A DNA stretch of 64,000 nucleotides from an uncultured Aquimarina sp. (lineage in GTDB: Bacteria > Bacteroidota > Bacteroidia > Flavobacteriales > Flavobacteriaceae). Location: contig CANMML010000004.1 of assembly GCA_947499005.1 (NCBI GenBank), forward strand, positions 121,574 to 185,573, in the 5' to 3' direction. The translations under genes were made by a program, and so were the position numbers. This document shows, one piece after another, positions 1-8,993 of this stretch (positions are counted from its first letter, which is position 1; each line of letters begins with the position of its first letter). Under the pieces are notes generated by a model. It searched no databases, had not been told where the DNA came from, and was given only the letters and a program-made list of their open reading frames with translations.

Positions 1-2
1 AG

Positions 3-131
3 TGTAAAGGTTTTCATGAAGAGCCTCAATGTGCTGCTGTTTGTCCGGTAGACTGTTGTGTGCCTGATGAGGATGTAGTAGAAACAGAAGAAGAATTATT
101 AGGAAAGCAAGCATTTATGCATAAGTCATAA
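3..131 (+). CDS. 4Fe-4S ferredoxin, C-terminal part (cut by window edge)
   Basis: The first 42 codons in this frame read as the end of a small dicluster ferredoxin. They hold the second cluster-binding region, with Cys in the arrangement C-x8-C-x3-CP-x2-CC, followed by the acidic tail and a final HKS. Proteins of this kind (YfhL/FdxA-like, about 115 residues) carry electrons in the cytoplasm through two 4Fe-4S clusters. The start and the first cluster motif lie outside the window. A strong hairpin terminator follows 25 bases after the stop. The frame is open to the window edge and the motif spacing is typical, so I am fairly sure of the family; the electron-transfer partner is unknown. Confidence 0.8.
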   Translation, partial: CKGFHEEPQCAAVCPVDCCVPDEDVVETEEELLGKQAFMHKS

Positions 132-155
132 ACGACGCTAGTTAAAAATAAGCTA

Positions 156-186
156 AAAGCTGTTCGGTATCGAGCAGCTTTTTTCA
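156..186 (+). terminator. Rho-independent terminator after ferredoxin
   Basis: An 11-bp stem (AAAGCTGTTCG paired with CGAGCAGCTTT, one G-U pair) with a GTAT loop is followed by a run of T. It sits just after the ferredoxin stop and before the ytxJ-like gene, so the two are separate transcripts. Confidence 0.8.
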
Positions 187-238
187 TTTTAGCAGTAAGC
201 AAATTTTATATATACCGACTACTCACTAAAAAATAGAT

Positions 239-619
239 ATGGGATTACTAGATATGTTTAAAGGAGGAAATAAAAGTAAATCGGAAAAGCCTCAATTTCC
301 GTGGATACCATTAACTTCAATTGAAGAATTAGACGAAATTAAAGAAAAGTCAAAAGAAAAAACACAAGCCATTTTTAAACATTCTACAAGATGTGGAATT
401 AGTAGTATGGTAATTAGACAATTCGAAGCAGAATATGATTTAGATACTAATGCAGATGTTTATTATTTAGATTTATTGAATCATCGTCCAATTTCTTTGG
501 CCATAGCCGAAAAATTTCAAGTACAACATCAATCCCCTCAATTAATTGTTATTAAAAACGGGAAAGTGGTGTATCACGATTCTCATCATAGTATTTCAGC
601 TAAAGCAATCGCTGGTTAA
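239..619 (+). CDS. ytxJ: YtxJ-like monothiol bacilliredoxin family protein
   Basis: The 126-residue protein has a thioredoxin-like fold of the YtxJ (DUF2847) family. The signature HSTRCGISSMV lies near residue 50 and holds a single redox Cys where thioredoxins have CxxC. The later stretch HQSPQLIVIKNG matches the cis-Pro loop and following strand of that fold. Family members are annotated as bacillithiol-linked redox proteins thought to remove bacillithiol from mixed disulfides; whether this organism makes bacillithiol cannot be seen here. There is no signal peptide, so it is cytoplasmic. The N-terminal 20 residues are Lys/Ser rich. It stands alone between a terminator and a convergent AraC gene. 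Confidence 0.8.
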   Translation: MGLLDMFKGGNKSKSEKPQFPWIPLTSIEELDEIKEKSKEKTQAIFKHSTRCGISSMVIRQFEAEYDLDTNADVYYLDLLNHRPISLAIAEKFQVQHQSPQLIVIKNGKVVYHDSHHSISAKAIAG

Positions 620-787
620 TTAGAGAATCCCCTAAATTCAAATATAACGGGTGTTTAAAAAGCGATAACAGTCATTTAGATTTGGTAACTATTTAATTAA
701 GTTTTAAATCTATAACGTTTATTATCATAAACAAGATGATACCGAATCTAGCTAGTATCGTGTTATTTTTACTTTTTAAACATCCAT

Positions 788-1678
788 TTAATGCTCTTCT
801 ACGACTTCAAAATTTAAAGACTTTCTGTATTCACGGGGTGTTTTTCCTGTATACTGTTTAAACTGCTTATTGAAATGCGAAAAGTTATTGAAACCGCATT
901 CGTAACAAATGTTTTGAATGCTATCTTTCTGTTCACTGAGTAATTTAGTGGCATGTACCAGTCGGTATTCGTTTACAAACTGAGTGAATGTTTTGTGTGT
1001 TACTTTTTTAAAATATCTACAAAACGCAGGTGTAGTCATATTAACAAAAGAGGAGATGTCATCTACAGGAATAGGTTCTTTAAAATTACTTTGAACGTAA
1101 TTGAACACATCATTAATTCTACTATTATCTTGTGCTTCTGCTTTTAAAATAAATCCATCGGCATTCAATAAATGATATTCGGTACTTTCTTCTAGCTTTT
1201 TTAGCACTAATAAAATATCAAGGATACGCTCAAAAGGAGATTTATGAATCATATTTTCAATGATATCTCCAACTTCTTGTTTAGTTCTTCCATAAAAAGA
1301 CAATCCTTGTTTGGCTCTTTTTAATAAGTTTTTGATAGCAGTCATTTCTGGAACTTCAAAAAAAGAAGTTCCTAAAAATTCGGGAAGCATTTGTATTAGA
1401 GTTTCATGCCTTTTAGCCGAAAAAGCATCTGTAAACCCGCAATGAGGTAAATTGGCTCCTATTAAAATTAAGTCTCCGTCCTTATAATAAGAGACATGAC
1501 TACCTATTTGTCTTTTCCCTGCACCTTCGTTAACATAAACTAATTCTATTTCTGGATGATAATGCCAAGTAGGCTTCGAATTTTTATGAGCAGCATCAAA
1601 ACGTTTATAAATTAATGATTGCCCCATGTCTGGAGCTAAAAACTCGAAGCTAGGTTTGTATTGTTTTAGTGTGTTCAT
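788..1678 (-). CDS. AraC family transcriptional regulator
   Basis: This 296-residue protein has an N-terminal cupin-like sensor domain (about residues 25-100, with HYHPEIELVYV and GDLILIGANLPH) and a C-terminal AraC double helix-turn-helix (about residues 185-285, with CYECGFNNFSHFNKQFKQ and the conserved ending TGKTPREYRK). Such proteins bind a small sugar-like ligand and switch nearby promoters. It is divergent from the carbohydrate-binding protein and GH86 enzyme across a 146-base gap, so I infer that it controls them in response to a galactan breakdown product. The ligand is inference; the family is clear. Confidence 0.9.
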   Translation of the reverse strand: MNTLKQYKPSFEFLAPDMGQSLIYKRFDAAHKNSKPTWHYHPEIELVYVNEGAGKRQIGSHVSYYKDGDLILIGANLPHCGFTDAFSAKRHETLIQMLPEFLGTSFFEVPEMTAIKNLLKRAKQGLSFYGRTKQEVGDIIENMIHKSPFERILDILLVLKKLEESTEYHLLNADGFILKAEAQDNSRINDVFNYVQSNFKEPIPVDDISSFVNMTTPAFCRYFKKVTHKTFTQFVNEYRLVHATKLLSEQKDSIQNICYECGFNNFSHFNKQFKQYTGKTPREYRKSLNFEVVEEH

Positions 1679-1824
1679 AAATCTATTATTACCGTTAAAG
1701 TTAACTGTTTTATCGATAAACTTATCTTTTTGAGAGTTTTTTCATCTATAATAAACATATTTTTAAGATATTTGGCATACAAATTGTAACTTAACAAAAA
1801 GAATAGATAAAAATTGTAACTACT

Positions 1825-2403
1825 ATGAAAAAATCTTTATTAACAGTCTTATGTGCTCTAATTGGTCTTACAGCAGGTGCACAAGAAGTAATTAAAACAA
1901 ATCGTTCATTCACTGTTCCTTACCAAGATTGGTATAGTGGTGTTTGGGGATCTCAAGCAGATGGAGGAAAACCTCTTGTTATTTTTAATTATGATAAGAA
2001 TGAAGGAAGAACAGATTCTAATTCTTTTAGAGCAAAAGTAAAAAACAACACAAAAAATGGAGCTGGTAATAAAGCGGTTTTAAGAAGAAAAGGTATCCGT
2101 CTTAAGAAAGGAAAATCATATACATTAACTTTCTGGGTGAAATCTAGATTCATGCAAGATGAAATTTATGTTTCATTATATTCTGCAGCAGATACAGGAG
2201 GTAAGTACCCTTGGGGAGCTATTTTCAATAAAGACTTTACTTTTAAATCATCTGGAGAATGGGTTAAAGTAGAACACACATTCAAAGCAGAAGGTACTAT
2301 TGGTAAGAAAATTGATTATAGAAAACTAGATTTAATTATAGGTTTTGATAAGCGTAAAGGTACGTATTGGGTTGATGATGTAAGCTTAACATTAAATCAA
2401 TAA
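1825..2403 (+). CDS. Secreted carbohydrate-binding module protein
   Basis: The 192-residue protein begins with a clear signal peptide ending around LTAGAQ at residue 20. The rest is one beta-sandwich resembling CBM4/9-type or related galactose-binding-like modules: it has the strand pattern GIRLKKGKSYTLTFWVKSR in the middle and ends with YWVDDVSLTLN, the usual last strand of such modules. No catalytic domain is present, so it probably binds polysaccharide at the surface or in the medium. It lies directly upstream of the GH86 gene, with a terminator in between, and is divergent from the AraC regulator. The exact CBM family and ligand are not certain. Confidence 0.7.
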   Translation: MKKSLLTVLCALIGLTAGAQEVIKTNRSFTVPYQDWYSGVWGSQADGGKPLVIFNYDKNEGRTDSNSFRAKVKNNTKNGAGNKAVLRRKGIRLKKGKSYTLTFWVKSRFMQDEIYVSLYSAADTGGKYPWGAIFNKDFTFKSSGEWVKVEHTFKAEGTIGKKIDYRKLDLIIGFDKRKGTYWVDDVSLTLNQ

Positions 2404-2426
2404 ATGTATACTTAACAATAATAGTA

Positions 2427-2462
2427 AATACAGGGTTGAAAATCAGTCCTGTATTTTTTTTT
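2427..2462 (+). terminator. Terminator between CBM gene and GH86 gene
   Basis: AATACAGG pairs with CCTGTATT across a 13-base loop and is followed by a long T run. It separates the binding-protein gene from the GH86 gene 14 bases further on, so the first gene may be made in excess of the enzyme. Confidence 0.8.
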
Positions 2463-2475
2463 AGTAATTTCAACT

Positions 2476-4395
2476 ATGAGAAGTACAATAATTCTTTTTG
2501 CCTCATTAATTTTTTCTACACTAGGCGTCTTGGCTCAGGTAAGTGTAGAAGTTGATTTTTTAACAAATCATATTGTAGGAGATGTAACTTCCTTTGATCG
2601 AGAAAAATTTATTACAGTCCATGCGTCTCCAGAAGAGAATGATTGGAATGATAGTGAAGATAAGCTCGATTATTTAATTAATGATCTAGATGTTTATTTT
2701 GGAAGAGAAACAGGAGCTATGAGATATCAATTGGGGCTTATACCAGAAGATCCCAATCGAAAAGGTTTTGCCGATGTTTCGGAAATGAAAGATTTAGGTG
2801 AAATAGCTAAGCGTAATTATGCTCTTTCTAAAAAAGACCGTCATAAATACGAAAAAGGAACAGTGACTACAGCAGCTCAAGATCACCCTTATTTTCCTAA
2901 TGGAGAAAATGGAATAGGTAATGAAGAATGGTTGTTTTCTCAAAAGGATACTTCTTCAGAGCCTTTTGGAACAGCTGTAGGGAATTTCATGGCTAATTAT
3001 TTAAAGCATTATTATGGAGATGGAGGCGTAACTGGTAGGGCAAAGCCAAAATATGTTGAAATCATGAATGAGCCAGTTTGGCCATTAGTAGAAGAACAAT
3101 TACATGGAGGAGCAAGTTTAGATGGTGTATTTAAATTACATAGTTCTGTTGCAGATGAAATTCACCGATTAAATCCTGATGTTAAAGTAGGAGGATATAC
3201 CACAGCCTTTCCTGATCTAGAGAAGTATAATTTTCAACAATGGGAAGATCGTTGGAAGCGTTTTATAGATGAGTTAGGTCCAAAAATGGATTTTTATTCG
3301 ATTCATTTATATGACTTTCCAGGAATTTCCAATGGAAAAAAATACTTTAGAAAAGGAAGCCATATGGAGGCAACTATGGACATGATTGAACATTATAGTA
3401 CCATAAAATATGGTAAAGTAAAACCATGGTTAATTTCAGAATATGGAGCTCAATGCCATGATTGGTATAATCAACCATGGAGTCCTTACCGAGATTGGTT
3501 ATTTATACGATCTTTTAATGCGATGATGATGCAGCTAATGGAAAGATCGAATCATATTATTAAAGCAATTCCTTTTTCTATTGTAAAAGGGGAGTGGGGA
3601 CGTAATGCCGAAGATGTTCCTTATTATTGGAGATTACTTCGTCAAACAGGAGAACCTAATAATGCAAAGGGAGATTGGGTTTGGACAGATGTTATTAAGT
3701 TTTATGAGCTATGGCAAAATGTAAATGGAAATAGAGCGCTGTCTTCTTCGAGTGATATTGATATTCGAGTAGATGCTTATGCTAAAGGGAATAAAGCTTT
3801 TGTTATTTTGCATAATATGGATCATAAAGATGCAAAGGTGAACTTAAAAACCCTAGGTATTCCATCTAATAGTATTACAAAAGCGAATTATAAAAAGTTA
3901 TACTTGAATGGCAGTAGGCCTGTATTATTTGAAAAAAACTATAATGGGGAAATATCAACCGTTAATCTAGAGAAAGATGCTACTGTTGTTATTGAGTATT
4001 ATTTAAATGCATCATTACAGTTTCCTCAAATCATTAAAGAGCAAAAAGTATATGCAAGTCAATATAAGAAAGCTATTAAATCAAATGAGGCTATTCGTTT
4101 TAATGTAGATGGTGTTTCAATTTCAAACAAAGGAGGAAAGGCTACATTGCGAGTAGGAATAGGGAGGCCATTAATGTTAAGCCGTGCTCCTCAAATTATA
4201 TTTAATGGAAAACCAATTATAATTCCTTTTGATTATAGAGGTGGACAACAGAAAGATAGAGAAGTTTTCTTTGGAGTATTAGAAATTCCTGTAGACTACA
4301 ATTTAATTAAGAAAGATAATGTTGTAGAAGTGAAATTTATAGATAACGGAGGTTTTGTAAGTAGTTTAGCTTTACAGTCTTTTAATAAGCAATAA
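2476..4395 (+). CDS. GH86 family beta-agarase/beta-porphyranase
   Basis: A 639-residue secreted glycoside hydrolase with a signal peptide (residues 1-20, ending GVLAQ). The central (beta/alpha)8 barrel carries IMNEP, with N198-E199 as the likely acid/base, and ISEYG, with E322 as the likely nucleophile. This is the retaining Glu pair of clan GH-A and matches the GH86 pattern seen in agarases and porphyranases. After about residue 430 come two beta-sandwich regions, as in that family. Substrates are red-algal galactans (agar or porphyran), cut outside the cell. There is no T9SS sorting tail. It follows a CBM protein gene and an AraC regulator, but no SusC/SusD pair is nearby. The family is likely; agar versus porphyran cannot be told. 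Confidence 0.78.
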   Translation: MRSTIILFASLIFSTLGVLAQVSVEVDFLTNHIVGDVTSFDREKFITVHASPEENDWNDSEDKLDYLINDLDVYFGRETGAMRYQLGLIPEDPNRKGFADVSEMKDLGEIAKRNYALSKKDRHKYEKGTVTTAAQDHPYFPNGENGIGNEEWLFSQKDTSSEPFGTAVGNFMANYLKHYYGDGGVTGRAKPKYVEIMNEPVWPLVEEQLHGGASLDGVFKLHSSVADEIHRLNPDVKVGGYTTAFPDLEKYNFQQWEDRWKRFIDELGPKMDFYSIHLYDFPGISNGKKYFRKGSHMEATMDMIEHYSTIKYGKVKPWLISEYGAQCHDWYNQPWSPYRDWLFIRSFNAMMMQLMERSNHIIKAIPFSIVKGEWGRNAEDVPYYWRLLRQTGEPNNAKGDWVWTDVIKFYELWQNVNGNRALSSSSDIDIRVDAYAKGNKAFVILHNMDHKDAKVNLKTLGIPSNSITKANYKKLYLNGSRPVLFEKNYNGEISTVNLEKDATVVIEYYLNASLQFPQIIKEQKVYASQYKKAIKSNEAIRFNVDGVSISNKGGKATLRVGIGRPLMLSRAPQIIFNGKPIIIPFDYRGGQQKDREVFFGVLEIPVDYNLIKKDNVVEVKFIDNGGFVSSLALQSFNKQ

Positions 4396-4426
4396 GTTTC
4401 TTTTAACAGAAGTGTATTACATTATA

Positions 4427-4484
4427 AAGACTATTTAATAATTATAGAACCTTAAAAATTCTAAAAAAAACATTAAATAGTCTT
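4427..4484. terminator. Inverted repeat between convergent genes
   Basis: AAGACTATTTAAT and its exact complement ATTAAATAGTCTT form a 13-bp stem around a 32-base AT-rich loop, between the GH86 gene and the convergent gene at 4510. It probably ends GH86 transcription, although the loop is longer than usual. Confidence 0.5.
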
Positions 4485-4509
4485 ATAAATATTTTGAGGA
4501 GAGTGAATT

Positions 4510-5022
4510 TTAATGAACCGTAGTTTCTGATGTCCTTTTCTTTTTAAACTCATTAAAAGCAGGGTTTAATAATAAATTAATTTCTTGTTGTATAACACCT
4601 AGTTGTTTCGAACTTAGTTTATTGATTTTTAAGAAAATCTGTTTAAACTTTTCAGAAGCGATAATATTTTTTTCAATTTCTAAAGCAGTCTCTTTTACTT
4701 CTAGTAATAGACACTGGTGTTGCCGTAATCTTTTTTCCTTAGAATTTAAGCCTTTAGAAATTATTTCTTCGGGTCGCAACTGATATAACATCATACCGCT
4801 ATAACTGATAAAATGCTCATTAAGGCTAGCATGTTTCAATGTTATTTTAGTTTGTAAAAACTCAAAAGCAGGATTTTTTAACAGCGTCGATAATTGTTTG
4901 CTATTAGCATTTAATTGATACAAGCTTTTGTTGAGACTTAGGATTTTGTGGATAATCGCAGATTGTTTCATAACCATTTTGTTTATTGAATGAATAGTAC
5001 AGCTTAAGTTAATAATTAACAA
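4510..5022 (-). CDS. Hypothetical helical protein
   Basis: I do not recognise this 170-residue protein. It is Lys, Leu, Ser and Glu rich and reads as mostly alpha-helical, with long amphipathic stretches such as KTALEIEKNIIASEKF; there is no transmembrane segment. The first 15 residues (containing INLSCTIHSINK) look unlike the rest, and a start at the internal Met around residue 16-18 is plausible, which would give a cytoplasmic protein of about 153 residues. It lies alone on the minus strand between the GH86 gene and the T9SS paralogues. No function can be assigned. Confidence 0.55.
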   Translation of the reverse strand: MLIINLSCTIHSINKMVMKQSAIIHKILSLNKSLYQLNANSKQLSTLLKNPAFEFLQTKITLKHASLNEHFISYSGMMLYQLRPEEIISKGLNSKEKRLRQHQCLLLEVKETALEIEKNIIASEKFKQIFLKINKLSSKQLGVIQQEINLLLNPAFNEFKKKRTSETTVH

Positions 5023-5071
5023 TCTGTTTTTGAGTTAATTAAAAGTTAAACGATTGTTAATGCTCGCTTAT

Positions 5072-5116
5072 AAAAAAATCCCATATTCTTTCTTTGTAGA
5101 AAAAATATGGGATTTT
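5072..5116 (-). terminator. Terminator after tandem T9SS-sorted genes
   Basis: AAATCCCATATT pairs perfectly with AATATGGGATTT (12 bp). On the minus strand the stem is followed by a run of T, so it ends the transcript of the gene at 5163. Confidence 0.8.
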
Positions 5117-5162
5117 AAATATGTAGGTTTAAATAATACCTTAAAAAAGAGTGTATTTGATT

Positions 5163-6575
5163 CTATTGTAGTATGATCTTTTCTGTTTTAAGTAATGCCC
5201 CATTTTGAATTATTGAAATGAAGTATACTCCACTATTTAATGCTTTTACATTAGGCGAAAAGTTTTCTTTAGAACTAGTATTAATTAATCTCCCTACAAT
5301 ATCATAGACCTCTATAATTGACGAAGAGGTAACTGCATCATTAAATTGAATATTACTGTTACCATTTATTACCGTAGGGTATATGTACGGGGTCTTGGTA
5401 ATGTTAAAAGATGAAATAGAAAGTCGATTAGGATTATTTGTAAAAACTCCTACAATCTCCTCTAATTTATTAGTAATATTCAACGTACTGAACTCTTGAT
5501 CATTAATAATGGAATATTCATAATTGATAAGGTTGTCATTACTTAAAAGACTAGTATCAAACAAATAAAATAATATCGAATCATAAGCATGACAGCTGGT
5601 ACCTAAGTCTTCGCAACTAGTATTAGACTGAAAATGTTCAAAAGTACTAGTAGTCATATTTTGTAATTCTGTTCTACATTCGCCACATTCTTGACCAAGA
5701 AAAGTATTCAATTGAAAACTACCATCATTTATAGAAAAATCAATATATCCATTATAGTTTTCAGGAGGTAATTCTTCTTCTATATGGATTGGATACCATT
5801 TGTTTTCAACTAATTGGTCTATATTGTTTTTAGGCCTAACATATGTAGCTGTAGAACCATCATCTTTAGTTATGATTAGTATTCTTTCCTCTGTGTTATC
5901 TTCTATATCAAAGGTATAAGTTCCAGAATTCCAAAAATAAGTTAAACCACCTTCAATTCTTCCATCTGGGTCAATTTCATCAGGAAGTAAACAGGACCTC
6001 AAAGTAAAATTGACAGCACTCACGAAAAAAGAATTTGAATCTACATATTGAAATTCACCACCACCACTATTACAAGTTGAATCTACAGATATATAATTAT
6101 CAGCTGAAAATTCCACTTGAAGTGCATCACTATAATCCATTAAATTGCCTAAATCTTCTAGCTCACTTAAACTTCTTAAATACCATGATTTATCAAAAAG
6201 AGCATCGAGACTAGCATAATAAGTATCTTCGTCAATCAAAACAGCATTATCACAGTTAGATACTTCTTCGTAAGTTAAATAAAAGGCTTTCACATTTACT
6301 GTAAAGTTATTTAAGTCACCCTGAAAAGGAACAAGTACATTGACAGTCCTCTCTACAAAAGCAAATGTGTTTTCTTCCTGAAAGCAGATATCAATAGTAA
6401 TATTGTTTTCGTCTATTTGATAAGATTGATCCAAAATACTTATTCCCTGAGTATTAAAATAAGTGATAGCAATATTAACTCCTCCTTCTTCAATAGTGGT
6501 ATTAGTAATAGTAACTGTCTGGCTGTATCCTAAAATAGAAATTAATAATAGTAATAAAGTATAAAGTTGTTTCAT
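5163..6575 (-). CDS. T9SS-sorted secreted protein, short paralogue
   Basis: A 470-residue exported protein. It has a signal peptide (residues 1-19, ending ILGYSQ), an N-terminal beta domain of about 100 residues, then WYL-type modules (KSWYLRSLSELED near residue 130, NKWYPIHIEEELP near 258) resembling the META/HslJ-like modules common in flavobacterial surface proteins. The last 80 residues form a type A T9SS sorting domain (VYDIVGRLINTS, ALNSGVYFISI, KTEKIILQ). It should cross the outer membrane by T9SS and be attached to the surface or released. It is a tandem paralogue of the next gene upstream and shares a 527-bp identical block with it. No enzymatic motif is visible. Confidence 0.75.
   Translation of the reverse strand: MKQLYTLLLLLISILGYSQTVTITNTTIEEGGVNIAITYFNTQGISILDQSYQIDENNITIDICFQEENTFAFVERTVNVLVPFQGDLNNFTVNVKAFYLTYEEVSNCDNAVLIDEDTYYASLDALFDKSWYLRSLSELEDLGNLMDYSDALQVEFSADNYISVDSTCNSGGGEFQYVDSNSFFVSAVNFTLRSCLLPDEIDPDGRIEGGLTYFWNSGTYTFDIEDNTEERILIITKDDGSTATYVRPKNNIDQLVENKWYPIHIEEELPPENYNGYIDFSINDGSFQLNTFLGQECGECRTELQNMTTSTFEHFQSNTSCEDLGTSCHAYDSILFYLFDTSLLSNDNLINYEYSIINDQEFSTLNITNKLEEIVGVFTNNPNRLSISSFNITKTPYIYPTVINGNSNIQFNDAVTSSSIIEVYDIVGRLINTSSKENFSPNVKALNSGVYFISIIQNGALLKTEKIILQ
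5257..5783 (-). repeat. 527-bp identical block, copy 1
   Basis: This stretch is identical base for base to 6728-7254, as read by eye line by line. It covers the last WYL-type module and most of the T9SS sorting domain of the shorter paralogue. The flanks differ at scattered positions, which suggests recent recombination between the tandem genes. Confidence 0.85.
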
Positions 6576-6633
6576 AGTTTATGATTTTGAATATTTGATT
6601 TTATATACAGAGTTGGTTAATAAATTTCTTTAA

Positions 6634-8853
6634 TTACTGTATAATTATCTTTTCCGTTTTTAAAAACGCTCCATTTTGAATTATTGAAATGAAGTATACT
6701 CCACTATTTAGTGCTTTTACATTAGGTGAAAAGTTTTCTTTAGAACTAGTATTAATTAATCTCCCTACAATATCATAGACCTCTATAATTGACGAAGAGG
6801 TAACTGCATCATTAAATTGAATATTACTGTTACCATTTATTACCGTAGGGTATATGTACGGGGTCTTGGTAATGTTAAAAGATGAAATAGAAAGTCGATT
6901 AGGATTATTTGTAAAAACTCCTACAATCTCCTCTAATTTATTAGTAATATTCAACGTACTGAACTCTTGATCATTAATAATGGAATATTCATAATTGATA
7001 AGGTTGTCATTACTTAAAAGACTAGTATCAAACAAATAAAATAATATCGAATCATAAGCATGACAGCTGGTACCTAAGTCTTCGCAACTAGTATTAGACT
7101 GAAAATGTTCAAAAGTACTAGTAGTCATATTTTGTAATTCTGTTCTACATTCGCCACATTCTTGACCAAGAAAAGTATTCAATTGAAAACTACCATCATT
7201 TATAGAAAAATCAATATATCCATTATAGTTTTCAGGAGGTAATTCTTCTTCTATCTGGATTGGATACCATTTGTTTTGAACTAATTGGTCTATATTGTTT
7301 TTGGGTCTAACATATGTAGCTGTAGAACCATCATCTTTAGTTATCGTTAGTGTTTTTCCCTCTGCATCATTCTCTATATCAAAGGTATAAGTTCCGTAAT
7401 CCCAAAAGTCATCCAAGCTTACTCCTATTCTAGAAATAGGGTGTTCAGGGCCATAAAAAGGACATTGAGTACTTAATGTCAATGTGAATTCATAAATGTA
7501 GAAAGAATTATAATCAGTATTAATATATCTTCCAAAACCGCTACTACAAGATAAATCTACAGATATATAATTATCAGCTGAAAATTCCACTTGAAGTGCA
7601 TCACTATAATCCATTAAATTATCTAAATCTTCTAGCTCACTTAAACTTCTTAAATACCAATTGTTATTTTCAAGTTCTATATGCTGTTGGCTTACTGCAG
7701 GATATTTATTTGTAAATCTAGCTATTTCTCCATTCGAATTAGTTATAATCAACTTTGATTCAGGATGAATACTTAGTGGTGTTTCTATTTCGTAACTAAA
7801 AGCTGTAGTTTGGTTATCGATATCTGTAGGGAATAAAAAAGTGTTTAATAGATCTTGATTGGGGTCTGTACAAGTACCGAAAAGACAGTTGCCAATAACT
7901 CCACTAAACGTAGAATCAGTTAAAATCCCACCGATATAACTACAACTACAGATACCAGAACCTGCATATGAAAAAGTTTCTTGATTGATATCTACATAAA
8001 AAGTAGTTGAAGGGGCTGAATCAATGTCTGCATCATTTATACTTTCTAAATACCAAATAAATTCACTAATATCTCTATCTATGTTATGATCTATAGCCTG
8101 ATTATCTGAAAAAGTTATTGGTTGAGATAAGTCATCTAGGAGTATAAGTGACTGAGAACCATTTAATTCTTCGATAATGTGCATTTCAAAAATTTTATCA
8201 TCTTCAAAAGCATTTAATAGTTTGTTGTAGTCATCATTTTCGCAGTCAATCGGTAGAGTTTCCCCTATATCCTCTAAAGGATACATTAGGTCAGTATCGA
8301 CTCTAAACAAATTATTAGATAAAAAAGTTACAAACTTCCTAAATGTGACTACACAGCCGTCTTCTGTATTGACTGAGAAACGAATTTGACGATCATTTAC
8401 GAGATTGAATTCAAAAGTATCATTAGTTGAAGTGATGGAACCATTAATGGTTTTTAAATACCAGGATTTCTCAAAAAGAGCTTCGAGACTAGCATAATAA
8501 GTATCTTCGTCAGCTAATATGGCATCATTACAATCTGTTATTTCATGATCAACAGAAAATGCTTTAAGGTTTACGACAAAACTATCTAGATCTCCTTGAA
8601 AAGGAACAAAAATATCTACGGTCTCATGTACAAATGCTTGTGTGTCACCTTGCTGAAAACAAATGTCAATGCTAATATTATTTTGGTCTATTTCATGAGA
8701 AGTTTTCAAAATACTTATTCCTTGATGATTTTCATAAAAAACCCTAACATTAATTCCACCTTCTTCGATGGTAACGTTAGATATCCTTGCATCTTGACAA
8801 TACGCAAAAACAGGAATGAAAAGTAAGAGTAATAGTGAGTAAAGCTGCTTCAT
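6634..8853 (-). CDS. T9SS-sorted secreted protein, long paralogue
   Basis: A 739-residue exported protein. It has a signal peptide (ending VFAYCQ), an N-terminal domain homologous to that of the shorter neighbour, then at least four WYL-type modules (KSWYLKTING, FIWYLESIND, NNWYLRSLSELED, NKWYPIQIEEELP) and a type A T9SS sorting domain ending KTEKIIIQ. Compared with the 470-residue paralogue it has two extra modules in the middle, with Cys pairs such as GICSCSY and CLFGTCTD. It is 58 bases upstream of that gene on the same strand and probably co-transcribed with it. A role as surface-displayed binding or stalk protein fits, but the function is not known. Confidence 0.75.
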   Translation of the reverse strand: MKQLYSLLLLLFIPVFAYCQDARISNVTIEEGGINVRVFYENHQGISILKTSHEIDQNNISIDICFQQGDTQAFVHETVDIFVPFQGDLDSFVVNLKAFSVDHEITDCNDAILADEDTYYASLEALFEKSWYLKTINGSITSTNDTFEFNLVNDRQIRFSVNTEDGCVVTFRKFVTFLSNNLFRVDTDLMYPLEDIGETLPIDCENDDYNKLLNAFEDDKIFEMHIIEELNGSQSLILLDDLSQPITFSDNQAIDHNIDRDISEFIWYLESINDADIDSAPSTTFYVDINQETFSYAGSGICSCSYIGGILTDSTFSGVIGNCLFGTCTDPNQDLLNTFLFPTDIDNQTTAFSYEIETPLSIHPESKLIITNSNGEIARFTNKYPAVSQQHIELENNNWYLRSLSELEDLDNLMDYSDALQVEFSADNYISVDLSCSSGFGRYINTDYNSFYIYEFTLTLSTQCPFYGPEHPISRIGVSLDDFWDYGTYTFDIENDAEGKTLTITKDDGSTATYVRPKNNIDQLVQNKWYPIQIEEELPPENYNGYIDFSINDGSFQLNTFLGQECGECRTELQNMTTSTFEHFQSNTSCEDLGTSCHAYDSILFYLFDTSLLSNDNLINYEYSIINDQEFSTLNITNKLEEIVGVFTNNPNRLSISSFNITKTPYIYPTVINGNSNIQFNDAVTSSSIIEVYDIVGRLINTSSKENFSPNVKALNSGVYFISIIQNGAFLKTEKIIIQ
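6728..7254 (-). repeat. 527-bp identical block, copy 2
   Basis: Second copy of the block at 5257-5783, offset by 1,471 bases. It lies in the same position near the 3' end of the longer paralogue. Confidence 0.85.
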
Positions 8854-8935
8854 CAGTATTTATGTTTGGTTACGCTACGCCTAAAATTAGTAAATAAATT
8901 ATTGTAATAAACCTATTTGTCAAAATAATACACAT

Positions 8936-8965
8936 AAAAAAATCCCTAGCTCAATGAACTAGGGA
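8936..8965 (-). terminator. Terminator after clpC
   Basis: TCCCTAG and CTAGGGA form a 7-bp stem with a 9-base loop. On the minus strand it is followed by seven T, 29 bases past the clpC stop. Confidence 0.8.
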
Positions 8966-8993
8966 CTGTATTCTTATTTTATTAATATAAAAA

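Noticed and set aside
8596..8826. 76-codon plus-strand frame inside the long T9SS paralogue gene
   Set aside because: Antisense shadow of a well-supported coding sequence, with no domain or start context.
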